In this document: piece by piece, positions 28,848 through 39,881 of the stretch | How the letters are laid out: the number at the start of each line of letters is the position of its first letter | Position numbering within the stretch: the stretch's first letter is position 1 | From: Deltaproteobacteria bacterium | Lineage (GTDB): Bacteria > Myxococcota_A > Polyangia > Polyangiales > Ga0077539 | Length of the DNA stretch: 64,000 bases | Assembly (NCBI GenBank): GCA_016704445.1 | Contig: JADJAE010000003.1 | Coordinates: 153,292 to 217,291, forward strand | Direction: 5' to 3' | Position numbers and translations under genes: made by a program | The notes under the pieces: generated by a model | What the model was told of the DNA's origin: nothing | Database searches by the model: none | Seen by the model: only the letters and a program-made list of their open reading frames with translations

Positions 28848-30155
28848 GGGGCGATCTGTGGCGGGTTCGCGTGGGGCAGTCAAGCTACATGGGCGCTGCT
28901 GGCGGTGGCGCTGGCGGGCTGCCGGGCGACCGTGGCGGCGCCGTCCCCGGCGACCTACCTGACGCGCGACTCGCTGCTGTCCGAGGCGAGGCGCGCCGCG
29001 CGCTCAGGCTCCCGCGACCTCGCTCGCGAGCTGCTGGAGCAGCGCCTGAGCACCTGGCCCGACGACGACGAACTGCGGGCCGAGCTCGCTCGCGTCGACG
29101 CGTGGGACGGACGCTGGGCGGCGAGCGAGGCGGGCTACCGACGGGTGCTGGCGCGGCATCCGGACGACCCCGAGGTGCGCGCGGGCCTGGTCGATGTCTT
29201 CCTCTGGCAGTCGCGCTGGGACGACGCGAGCCGGGAGATCGCCCTCGGCCTGGAGCGCTCTCCAGGGAGCGCGATGTTGCTGCTGCGTCGGGCGCGCCTG
29301 GCCCACTGGCAGGGGGACGCCACCACCGCCGCGCGCTCCCTGGACGAGGCGCATCGGGCGAGCCCCGACGACGCCGAGGTGCGAGCGCTGAGAGACGTGG
29401 TCTTCCGAGGCGAGGCGAGGCTGGCGATTCGGGACGACCTCTTCTTCGCGCGAGGCGGCCTGCGGGGCTATCCCGCGGCGGACCTCTCGGTGCTCCAGAG
29501 CTGGAACACCCTGCGGCTCTCGGCGCGCACGGAGCAGTCGCTGCGCTTCGGCGTCGACGAGGGCTCGAAGAGCTACAACGGCCTGCACTTCCTCGGCGTC
29601 GCCTGGGTGCCGAGGGCGGGCTGGATGCTTCACCTGGAGCTGGGCGTGGGCGCCCCCGCCGTGGCGGTCCCCCGATGGCTGGGACGCCTGGGGATGAGCG
29701 CCCCGCTGGGCAGCCGGCTCACCGCCTCCGGGAGCTACTCCCACTGGCGCTACGACAGCGGCCAGGTGGTGCACCTCTTCAACCCCGCTCTTGGCGTCGC
29801 GGTCACCGACGCGCTGCGGCTCGAGGCCCGGTACTGGTTCGCCTGGGTGCTCGCCCCCGGGCCCTCGGGGGAGACCCTCGACGACGGCGTGTCGTCCTTC
29901 GGGCTGCGGGCCTCCTGGCGTCCGAGCTCCCGCTTCGAGCTCGGCGCGGAGTACACCTACGGCGTGCAGCTCGACCGGCTGCCGGTGGGGCTGCAGCTCA
30001 TCGCGATCCGGGCACACATCGTCTCGCTCAGCGCCGACGTGCGCGTCTCCCACGCCTTCGGGCTGCGCCCCGCGATGCGCGTCGAGCTACGCACCAGCCC
30101 CGGCGACCTGCTCCCCATCCTCGGACCCGAGCTGGGCTTCTACACCCGCTGGTGA
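28830..30155 (+). CDS. TPR plus outer-membrane beta-barrel lipoprotein (YaiO/PgaA-like export protein)
   Basis: GTG at 28830 gives a signal ending in ALLAVALAG|C. Residues about 40-200 hold tetratricopeptide-type helices (LLSEARRAARSGSRDLAREL, YRRVLARHPDDPEVRAGLVD, LARHLGLERSPG-like ALGLERSPGSAMLLLRRARL). From about 205 to the end the sequence is a run of amphipathic beta strands with aromatic ends (WNTLRLSARTEQSLRFGVDE, LTASGSYSHWRYDSGQVVHL, RLEARYWFAWVLAP, FELGAEYTYGVQLDRLPVG) finishing ELGFYTRW, typical of outer-membrane barrels. The layout matches YaiO or the C-terminal part of PgaA. It is divergent from, and overlaps the start of, the lipoprotein-GT2 operon, as yaiO lies next to the GT2 gene yaiP in E. 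coli. No in-frame ATG exists, so the GTG is tentative. Confidence 0.78.
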   Translation: MRRPRHGAICGGFAWGSQATWALLAVALAGCRATVAAPSPATYLTRDSLLSEARRAARSGSRDLARELLEQRLSTWPDDDELRAELARVDAWDGRWAASEAGYRRVLARHPDDPEVRAGLVDVFLWQSRWDDASREIALGLERSPGSAMLLLRRARLAHWQGDATTAARSLDEAHRASPDDAEVRALRDVVFRGEARLAIRDDLFFARGGLRGYPAADLSVLQSWNTLRLSARTEQSLRFGVDEGSKSYNGLHFLGVAWVPRAGWMLHLELGVGAPAVAVPRWLGRLGMSAPLGSRLTASGSYSHWRYDSGQVVHLFNPALGVAVTDALRLEARYWFAWVLAPGPSGETLDDGVSSFGLRASWRPSSRFELGAEYTYGVQLDRLPVGLQLIAIRAHIVSLSADVRVSHAFGLRPAMRVELRTSPGDLLPILGPELGFYTRW

Positions 30156-30178
30156 GCCCTCAGGCCCTCGCGCGCCGC

Positions 30179-31444
30179 TCACTCCCAGCGGCGCAGCGCC
30201 CCGGCTGTCACCGTCGCCAGGGCGCGCGGGCTCCCCAGCACATACGGCAGCGCCTCCCAGCCCGGCAGGTCGAGCACCGCGACGTCCGCCCTCGCGCCCA
30301 CCGCCAGCCGCCCCCGATCGCTCAGGTCGAGGCAACCCGCCGCCGTCGCCGTGATCGCGAACCACGCCTCCACCGTCGAGAGCCCCATCTGACGCACCCC
30401 GAAGGCCGCCATCCAGGGCAGCGCGTCGCAGTGGCTCGTCCCCGGGTTGCAGTCCGTCGCGAGGGCCACCGCCACGCCCAGCGCCCGCATCCGCCGCGCG
30501 TCGGGCATCGCCTGGCCCAGGGAGAACGCCGCCCCCGGAAGCAGCACCGCCGTCACGTCCGCCGCGGCCATCGCGCGCAGCCCCTCGTCGCTCACATGCT
30601 CCAGGTGGTCGGCGCTCGCCGCGCCCAGCGACGCCGCGAGCTGTGCCCCCCCGACGTCCTCGAACTGCCCCACGTGCAGCCTCGCCCGTAGCCCCAGCGC
30701 CTTCGCCCGCTCCAGCGCCGGAGCGCACTCCGCCACGCTGAAGCCCGGCCCGTCGACGTAGGCGTCGATGAAGCGAGCGTCGCCGCCGGCCACCACCGCG
30801 TCGAGCATCCGCCCCGCCACCGTCGCCAGGTAGCGCGCCCTCCCGTCCTCCGTCCCCCGCAGCTCAGGCGGAACCGCGTGCAGCCCCAGGAAGGTCGGCA
30901 CCACCCGATCGCCCATCGAGCGCGCCAGCTTGAGCGAGCGCAGCTCCTGGGCGGTCTCCAGCGCGTAGCCCGACTTCACCTCTACGGTCGTCGTCCCGAA
31001 GCGGGCCATCGCATCGAGCCGCCTCCCGAGCGCCGCCCTCAGCGCCTCGTCGGTCGCCCCTCGCAGCGCCTTCACGCTCGCCGCGATGCCGCCTCCCTTC
31101 GCGGCGATCTCCGCGTATCCGGCGCCCTGCACCCGCAGCGAGAACTCCCCCGCGCGGCTTCCCACGAAGAGCGAGTGCGTGTGGGCGTCGACGAGCCCCG
31201 GCGTCAGCATGGCGTCGCCCACGTCGATCACCGTCGCGCCGGGCGTCAGGGTCACCGAGCGCTCCACCTCCGCGGTGCGCCCCACCGCGACGATGCGGTC
31301 GTCGGCGATGGCCACCGCGCCGTCCTCGATGAGCCCGAGCGGCGCCGGGTCGAAGTCCGCCCTCGCCGCGCTGGTCGGGAGCTTACCCGAGCAGGTAAGC
31401 ACCTCCCGGGCGTGGCGGAGCAGCAGGTTGGCGGCGACCCTCAC
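30179..31444 (-). CDS. hutI: Imidazolonepropionase
   Basis: Third enzyme of histidine degradation: hydrolyses 4-imidazolone-5-propanoate to N-formimino-L-glutamate in the cytoplasm. The 421-residue amidohydrolase has the metal-binding VDAHTHSLFVGSRAGEF, the substrate-region GAGYAEIAAKGGGIAASV, TTTVEVKSGYALETAQELRS, a further His pair in ASADHLEHVSDEG, and the catalytic Asp in ALATDCNPGTSHCDALPW. These are the family hallmarks and the length is normal (about 400-420). It follows hutU by four bases. hutH (histidine ammonia-lyase) and a formiminoglutamate hydrolase are not in the window. Confidence 0.95.
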   Translation of the reverse strand: MRVAANLLLRHAREVLTCSGKLPTSAARADFDPAPLGLIEDGAVAIADDRIVAVGRTAEVERSVTLTPGATVIDVGDAMLTPGLVDAHTHSLFVGSRAGEFSLRVQGAGYAEIAAKGGGIAASVKALRGATDEALRAALGRRLDAMARFGTTTVEVKSGYALETAQELRSLKLARSMGDRVVPTFLGLHAVPPELRGTEDGRARYLATVAGRMLDAVVAGGDARFIDAYVDGPGFSVAECAPALERAKALGLRARLHVGQFEDVGGAQLAASLGAASADHLEHVSDEGLRAMAAADVTAVLLPGAAFSLGQAMPDARRMRALGVAVALATDCNPGTSHCDALPWMAAFGVRQMGLSTVEAWFAITATAAGCLDLSDRGRLAVGARADVAVLDLPGWEALPYVLGSPRALATVTAGALRRWE

Positions 31445-31448
31445 CGGC

Positions 31449-33116
<1,668 letters not shown>

Positions 33117-33214
33117 GCGCCGGAACCTTAGGGGAGGGGCGCCGAGGGCGGCAACCGACGAACGCGTTGACCTGCACGGCGCGGCGCGTATCTTCCCGCC
33201 CGAGGAGATACCCC

Positions 33215-34420
33215 GTGAGTTTCCCTGGTTTCAGCGCGTCGGAGTTCGACGCCTACGCGCCCCCAAGGGCCAGCTCCAACGCCTTCAACCGACCGCGCCT
33301 GGAAGCGAGGGAGAAGGCCATGGCGCTCGGTCGCGTCATGCAGGCCGACGCCAACGCGCTCGGGCTCGCCCTCGAGCTGCGCGCCAGCGACGAGCACCCT
33401 TCCCTCTGGAACAAGCGCTCCGTCACCGCGCAGTGGGTCTTCCTCTGGCGCGACGCCGAGGCCCGGCGCGAGCTCGACGCCCTGCTCACCGACGGGCGCT
33501 CGCTCAAGGAGACGCTCTCCGACCCGACGCCGTTCTTCCGCCACGCTTTCCTCGCGCTGCACATCGACGCCGACGGGGTCGAGGTCTCGCTGCGCATCCA
33601 CGGCGACGCCTGGGTCGACGCCCGCACGCTGCGCGCACGCTGCGCCTCGCCCGAGGGCCGCGCCGAGCTGGTCGCCGCCATCCGCGCGCTCCCCGAAGAC
33701 TTCGTCCTCGGCGTGACCGACGCGGCGAGGGTCCCGGTGAGAGAGGTCACCGACGCCACGCTCGACGAGGCCCTGACCGCCTGGTCGCAGCCGACGCAGT
33801 GGTGGTCCGTCGGGTGGCCGCTCTCCCGCGCCGTGGTGCTCGACCAGGGCGCCTCGTTGGAGGAGCCCATCCTCGCGGCCTTCCGCGCGCTGATGCCCAT
33901 CTACCGCCTCGTGGCGTGGTCGCGCGACAACGACCTCATCGCCGTCGACGGAGCGCTCGCCCAGGCCCAGGCCGAGCGGGCCGCGCAGGTCCAGGAGGCC
34001 ACCGCGAGGGACTCCGCGTGGCAGCTCCGCAACGACGCCGAGATCGCCCGCCGCCGCGACCTCGCCGCCACCGAGACCCGCGAGCGCCTCGCCGCGATGG
34101 ACCGTCCGCGCCCGGCCTTCACCCGCCCGGCGCCCGCCCCCGCGGCGGAGCCCCGCCCCGCGCCTCGTCCCGCCGCTGCGCCGGTCGTGCGCGCGGCTCC
34201 CGCTCCCGCTCCCGCTCCCGCTCCGAAGCCCGTCGCCGTACCTGCCCCGGTAAACCCCGAGGCGGCGCTGCTCCCCGGCGCACGGGTGCAGGTGAAGTCC
34301 GGCCCCTTCGCGGGGAAGGTCGGGGCCATCGTCGAGCGCGACGTGCGCGGCGCCAAGGTCTCCTTCGGGCTGCTCTCCGCCCGGGTGAACCTCGGCGACC
34401 TCGAAGCGCTGACGACCTGA
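33215..34420 (+). CDS. Unknown cytoplasmic protein with C-terminal KOW-like motif
   Basis: GTG at 33215 follows a GAGGAG site at 33202-33207 and gives 401 residues. Residues 1-230 form a domain I do not recognise (MALGRVMQADANALGLALEL, WVFLWRDAEARRELDALL). A coiled-coil-like Ala/Gln/Arg helix follows (LAQAQAERAAQVQEATARDS, RRRDLAATETRERLAAM). A Pro/Ala linker of about 55 residues leads to a C-terminal module GARVQVKSGPFAGKVGAIVE then RDVRGAKVSFGLLSARV, which has the KOW signature (V-x-SGPFAGKVG) of NusG/ribosomal proteins. The tail suggests contact with RNA polymerase, ribosome or RNA; the job of the large N-terminal domain is unknown. Confidence 0.7.
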   Translation: MSFPGFSASEFDAYAPPRASSNAFNRPRLEAREKAMALGRVMQADANALGLALELRASDEHPSLWNKRSVTAQWVFLWRDAEARRELDALLTDGRSLKETLSDPTPFFRHAFLALHIDADGVEVSLRIHGDAWVDARTLRARCASPEGRAELVAAIRALPEDFVLGVTDAARVPVREVTDATLDEALTAWSQPTQWWSVGWPLSRAVVLDQGASLEEPILAAFRALMPIYRLVAWSRDNDLIAVDGALAQAQAERAAQVQEATARDSAWQLRNDAEIARRRDLAATETRERLAAMDRPRPAFTRPAPAPAAEPRPAPRPAAAPVVRAAPAPAPAPAPKPVAVPAPVNPEAALLPGARVQVKSGPFAGKVGAIVERDVRGAKVSFGLLSARVNLGDLEALTT

Positions 34421-34427
34421 GCCCTGC

Positions 34428-34865
34428 CTAGTCCGTGCCCTCGTCGTCGTTCGGCGGCGGGGGCTTCTTGGTGTGCTTCACCCGCGTCCGGGCCTGGACG
34501 TCGGGGCGCACCGTCCCCTCGCCGTCCTCCCCTTCGACGCTCTTGAAGCGCACCTCCATCTTCACCTCGAAGGCGAGGCCGGTGAGCACCTTCTTCATGT
34601 CCGACGCGAAGCTGGTGCTCGTGAGGAAGTCGCGAATCTCCTTGGCGACGACCGAGTAGATCCCCTTCTTGGTCTCGTCCATCTGGTCGAGGAGGGCGTG
34701 GGCGACCTCCTTCGGCAGCCGCGTCTTGTCGACGAAGGACCGCACCGTGTCCTCGCTGCGGCTGATGGCGTCGATGCCCGACTCGATGCCCTTCTTGACG
34801 AAGCGCTCGAGGAGCCCCGACCGCTCCGGCTCCGCCGCGTCGGGCTCGGTCTTCTTCTCGTCCAT
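34428..34865 (-). CDS. Small charged helical protein, unknown (phasin-like look)
   Basis: The 145-residue product opens MDEKKTEPDAAEPERSGLLE and is dominated by amphipathic helix: RFVKKGIESGIDAISRSEDT, VRSFVDKTRLPKEVAHALLD, QMDETKKGIYSVVAKEIRDF. The last third is basic and ends in a Pro/acidic tail (KHTKKPPPPNDDEGTD). No signal peptide or membrane segment. The helical pattern and size resemble phasin or gas-vesicle-type surface proteins, but no diagnostic motif supports either. It converges with the KOW-tailed gene (7 bases between stops) and is divergent from the glycosyltransferase at 34943. Confidence 0.65.
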   Translation of the reverse strand: MDEKKTEPDAAEPERSGLLERFVKKGIESGIDAISRSEDTVRSFVDKTRLPKEVAHALLDQMDETKKGIYSVVAKEIRDFLTSTSFASDMKKVLTGLAFEVKMEVRFKSVEGEDGEGTVRPDVQARTRVKHTKKPPPPNDDEGTD

Positions 34866-34942
34866 GGGATCTCCGCCGCGACGCTACGGGCGCCCCCTCC
34901 CGGCCGTCAACGTGCGCGATGTGTGCTACCGACGCCACCGCC

Positions 34943-36028
34943 ATGCGCGACGTGCTCCTCGTCTCCAAGCCCATCGCTCCCCCGTGGACGGACTCCAACA
35001 AGAACCTCGTGCGCGACCTCGCCGGCGCCATGCGCCGCTACCGTCCTCGGGTGATGGTGCCCGCTGGGGCCTCGCTCCCCGGGGTCGTCAGCGAGGCCGT
35101 GTACACCGCCGCCGGGGCCTACGCGCCGAGCCTCCTGGCCAACGCCCGGGTCTTCGCCCGACTGCTCGCCGGGCCTCGCGTCGACCTCTGGCATTTCTTC
35201 TTCGCCCCCAACCCTCTCACGCTCCGAGCTGGCGCAATCGCCCGCGCCGCGCGCCGGGTGCCCGCGGTGCACACCATCGCGAGCGCACCCGACGACCTCG
35301 AGCGCGTGGCCCCGCTGCTCTTCGCCGACGCGGTCATCGCCCTGAGCCAGCACTCCGCCCGTCGACTGTCCGCCGCTGGGGTCCACGCCAGGGTGATCCC
35401 GCCGGCGCTCGCGCCCGTCGAGGTGCCCTCTGCCGCCATCGAGGCCGCGCGCCGTCAGCACGAGCTCATCGGCCCTTACGTGCTCTACCCCGGCGACCTC
35501 GAGCACTCCGACGGCGCCCGCACCTTCATCGAGGCCGCGGCCCTCGACGACGGCGCGCTGACCTGGGTGATCGCCGCCCGCCCCAAGACGCCCCGCGCCC
35601 GCGAGGCCCTCGCCGAGCTCACCACGCTGGCCGCCGCGCGCCACGCGAGCGTCCGCTTCCTCGGCGAAATCTCCGACATCCATGCCGTGGTGGCCGGGGC
35701 CGCGCTCACGACCCTGGTCGTCGACACCCTGCACGCCAAGATGGACCTCCCCCTGGTGCTCCTCGAGTCCCTCGCGCTGCGGGTCCCAGTGGTGGTGTCC
35801 TCGACCACCGCCGCCGCGGAGATCATGCCCTCCGGCGGGGCCGCCTCGATCGCCCCGGGCGACCCCGCGGCGCTCTTCGCCCAGGTGCGCTCGCTCTTCG
35901 AGTCGCCCTCGCAGCGCGGCGTCATGGGCCTCTCGGGAGAGCGCTGGGTGGCCGACACCTGCCACCCCTCGGTGGTGGCCGCGGCGCACGAGGCGCTCTA
36001 CGACGAGGTGCTCGCGACCCGCGGGTGA
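34943..36028 (+). CDS. Glycosyltransferase family 4-like protein
   Basis: Probable cytoplasmic sugar transferase of GT-B fold. From ATG at 34943 the 361-residue protein begins RDVLLVSKPIAPPWTDSNKN, a typical GT4 opening that contacts the acceptor. VDLWHFFFAPNPLTLRAGAI and AVIALSQHSARRLSAAGVHA are the expected N-domain features. In the C-domain, YVLYPGDLEHSDGARTFIEA and the donor-binding segment MDLPLVLLESLALRVPVVVS correspond to the E-x7-E region, although the first Glu of the motif is not evident. The ATG at 34919 lies in the divergent promoter and is less likely. The methyltransferase gene follows by 42 bases, suggesting joint action on a glycan or lipid. Confidence 0.8.
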   Translation: MRDVLLVSKPIAPPWTDSNKNLVRDLAGAMRRYRPRVMVPAGASLPGVVSEAVYTAAGAYAPSLLANARVFARLLAGPRVDLWHFFFAPNPLTLRAGAIARAARRVPAVHTIASAPDDLERVAPLLFADAVIALSQHSARRLSAAGVHARVIPPALAPVEVPSAAIEAARRQHELIGPYVLYPGDLEHSDGARTFIEAAALDDGALTWVIAARPKTPRAREALAELTTLAAARHASVRFLGEISDIHAVVAGAALTTLVVDTLHAKMDLPLVLLESLALRVPVVVSSTTAAAEIMPSGGAASIAPGDPAALFAQVRSLFESPSQRGVMGLSGERWVADTCHPSVVAAAHEALYDEVLATRG

Positions 36029-36070
36029 GCGGAGTTCCGGGCGGAGCCCCGTCGTGCTAGAGGGCCGCGC

Positions 36071-36790
36071 ATGAGCCGCGACGACGCCACCCGCGCCTAT
36101 TACGACGACTTCAGCAAGTGGTACGAGCGAGAGCGCGGCCGCGGCTACCACGGGATGATCGACGACCTCGAGTTCGAGATCACGGCCCCCTTCGCGCGCG
36201 GCAAGCGCTGCCTGGAGGTCGGCTGCGGAACGGGGCTCATCCTCGAGCGCGTGGCCGGGGTGGCCAGCGAGGCGGTGGGCATCGACCTGTCGCCGGGGAT
36301 GCTCGAGAAGGCCCGCGAGCGCGGGCTGACGGTGCACGAGGCGCCCGCGACGAAGCTGCCCTTCGAGGACGCGCGCTTCGACCTCGTCTACTCGTACAAG
36401 GTTCTGGCGCACGTGCCCGAGATCGAGATCGCGCTCGCCGAGATGGCCCGCGTCTGCGTCCCCGGCGGTACCATCCTCGCCGAGTTCTACAACCCCTACA
36501 GCCTGCGCTACCTCGCCAAGACCCTGGGGCCCGCGCAGAAGGTCTCCGAGACCCGCACCGAGGCGGCGGTCTACACCCGCTTCGACCCGCCCGCGCGCAT
36601 CGAGGCGATGCTCCCCAGGGGCACCACCCTGGTCGACTTCCACGGGGTACGGGTGTTCACCCCGACCGCTCGCGCGGTGACGCTCCCGGTGGTGGGGCGG
36701 CTCCTCCAGCGGGCCGAGCACCTCGCGCTGCGCTCTCCCCTCGCTCGCCTCGGGGGCTTCCTCGTGGCGGTCATCCGCCGCGACGCCTGA
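36071..36790 (+). CDS. Class I SAM-dependent methyltransferase
   Basis: Cytoplasmic methyltransferase of 239 residues. Motif I is KRCLEVGCGTGLILERVAGV, motif II carries the acidic residue in EAVGIDLSPGMLEKARERGL, and motif III/IV is FEDARFDLVYSYKVLAHVPE. The C-terminal part (GTILAEFYNPYSLRYLAKTL, FTPTARAVTLPVVGRLLQRA) holds the substrate-specific region and is not diagnostic. The UbiE/Methyltransf_11 fold is secure; the substrate is not. It follows the GT4 gene with a 42-base gap and precedes a PilR-like regulator. A role in glycan or quinone methylation is possible but unsupported. Confidence 0.85.
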   Translation: MSRDDATRAYYDDFSKWYERERGRGYHGMIDDLEFEITAPFARGKRCLEVGCGTGLILERVAGVASEAVGIDLSPGMLEKARERGLTVHEAPATKLPFEDARFDLVYSYKVLAHVPEIEIALAEMARVCVPGGTILAEFYNPYSLRYLAKTLGPAQKVSETRTEAAVYTRFDPPARIEAMLPRGTTLVDFHGVRVFTPTARAVTLPVVGRLLQRAEHLALRSPLARLGGFLVAVIRRDA

Positions 36791-36854
36791 ACCCGCCGCT
36801 CCCCCTCTCGCCGACGTTTCGATCGCCCGGGGGCATCGCGTACACTCCTGCGCG

Positions 36855-38311
<1,457 letters not shown>

Positions 38312-38432
38312 GATCCGTCGACCGGGCACCCTGCGCTCGCCGCAAGCCCCCTTCGCGGGCGCGCCTTCCCAGGCTACGATCCATGATTCAAGCGCCCTGT
38401 AGCTGCCCGGCCCGCCGCCCCTGGAGGATCCG

Positions 38433-39011
38433 ATGAAGACCCCGACCGCCTCCCGCCGTCTCGCCTATCGCTGGGCCAGCGCCGGCATGACCCTGATCGA
38501 GCTGATGATGGTGGTGGTGATCCTCGGCATCCTCGCGGGCGTCGGAGCCTTCACCTACTCCTCGTATCTCCGCCGCAGCCGCTCACAGGAGGCGCGCACG
38601 ATGCTCGCCTCCATCGCCGCGCGCGAGGACGCGTACCGCTCGGAGTTCTCGACCTACTGCGCCGCCGGAGCGATGGGGGCGCCCACCTCGCTCGGCCTCA
38701 GCAACGCGTGGCCCGCCGCTGCGCCGTCGAGCGCGCGCGTGCCCTTCCTCGTCTCCGGGATGCCGCAGGAGTGGCTGCAGCTCGGGTTCCGCCCGGTCGG
38801 CGACGTGCGGTACCGCTACGTGGTCGTTGTGGGTACGCCCCCGCTGGCCCCGCCGACCCCCTATGACTCAGGCTTCTCCGCAGCCCCCAACCAGGACCTC
38901 TGGTACGTCGCCGAGGCCTACGGAAACCTCGACGGCGACAGCGTCATCTCCACCTTCGGGATCTTCTCGGGCAACAGCAACACGATGCGCATCGTGAACG
39001 AGACCGAGTAG
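38433..39011 (+). CDS. Type IV pilin-like protein (prepilin)
   Basis: A 192-residue prepilin with the class III leader: basic MKTPTASRRLAYRWASAG, cleavage by the prepilin peptidase after Gly18, then MTLIELMMVVVILGILAGV, which has the invariant Glu at mature position 5 and the hydrophobic assembly helix. The body contains a conserved-looking YSSYLRRSRSQEARTMLASI segment and a globular domain with aromatic strands (LQLGFRPVGDVRYRYVVVVG) ending NSNTMRIVNETE. CTGGAGGATCCG provides the ribosome site. It could be a major pilin, a minor pilin or a type II pseudopilin; only one such gene is here. I could not find a clear -24/-12 promoter in the 121 bases upstream. Confidence 0.9.
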   Translation: MKTPTASRRLAYRWASAGMTLIELMMVVVILGILAGVGAFTYSSYLRRSRSQEARTMLASIAAREDAYRSEFSTYCAAGAMGAPTSLGLSNAWPAAAPSSARVPFLVSGMPQEWLQLGFRPVGDVRYRYVVVVGTPPLAPPTPYDSGFSAAPNQDLWYVAEAYGNLDGDSVISTFGIFSGNSNTMRIVNETE

Positions 39012-39042
39012 GCCCCCCCCCCTTCTCGACGGTCCCCATCCG

Positions 39043-39867
39043 ATGCAACGAAGCTCCCTCGTCGGCGTGCTGGTGATGCTCCTGGGCGCAGCCGGAGTCG
39101 CGCCGATGCGAGGCGCCCTCAACCGACAGTACGACAGTCACCGCAGGGTGCTGGACACCGCGGAGATCCCCACCATCGGCGTCGCCCGCGTGGCCTCCCT
39201 CGGTCACGTCGAGTGGCTCGCCGACGTCCTCTGGATCAACGCGCTGCTCTACTACGGCGAGTCGCTCACCGCCCGTAACCCTGGCCGCTACGTCGACCGC
39301 TACGCGTCGGTGATGGTCGCGCTCGATCCGCACTTCCGGCTGGCCTACCTCTGGGCCGCGGTGGCGATGGTGCTGCGCACCGGCGAGGTCCCGATCGAGG
39401 ACATCCGACGGGCCGCGGAGTACCTCGAGGTCGGTCTACGGATCTACCCCGAGGACGGCGAGCTGCACTTCCAGCGGGGCGCCACGCTGGCCTTCGAGCT
39501 GTCTCCCCGGCTGCCTCGCGGCTCTGAGGAGCGGCGTCAGGTGCGGGCCGCCGCGGCCGAGCACTTCCGCAAGTCCGCCGCGCTGGGCGAGGGGCCCGAG
39601 TGGATGTCCCTGACCGCCGCCACGCTGCTCTCCGATGCGGGGCGCGCGGACGCGGCCATCGAGGCGCTGCGCGACGGCCTGGTGCACGTGGAGAACCCGG
39701 TGTTCCGCGATCGCATCCAGCAGCGCCTGGTCGAGCTGCTGCGGGCGCACCCGAGCGACGACCACGGCCTCTCGGGGATGCAGGCGCTGGAAGCGGCGAG
39801 GCGCCGGGAGTACCCGTACCTGCCGACGCCGCTGTACCTGTTCGTGGGCCCGCGCATCGGGCCCTGA
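39043..39867 (+). CDS. Membrane-anchored TPR-like protein
   Basis: The 274-residue product has an N-terminal hydrophobic anchor (SLVGVLVMLLGAAGVAPM) followed by DSHRRVLDTAEIPTIGVARV and a helical-repeat domain with tetratricopeptide character: YVDRYASVMVALDPHFRLAY, YLEVGLRIYPEDGELHFQRG, TLLSDAGRADAAIEALRDGL, RIQQRLVELLRAHPSD. It ends EYPYLPTPLYLFVGPRIGP. It lies 31 bases after the pilin-like gene on the same strand, and TPR proteins are common pilus-assembly partners (PilF-like), so a role in the pilus is a reasonable inference without direct support. Confidence 0.75.
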   Translation: MQRSSLVGVLVMLLGAAGVAPMRGALNRQYDSHRRVLDTAEIPTIGVARVASLGHVEWLADVLWINALLYYGESLTARNPGRYVDRYASVMVALDPHFRLAYLWAAVAMVLRTGEVPIEDIRRAAEYLEVGLRIYPEDGELHFQRGATLAFELSPRLPRGSEERRQVRAAAAEHFRKSAALGEGPEWMSLTAATLLSDAGRADAAIEALRDGLVHVENPVFRDRIQQRLVELLRAHPSDDHGLSGMQALEAARRREYPYLPTPLYLFVGPRIGP

Positions 39868-39881
39868 GCAGGGCGGTCGCG

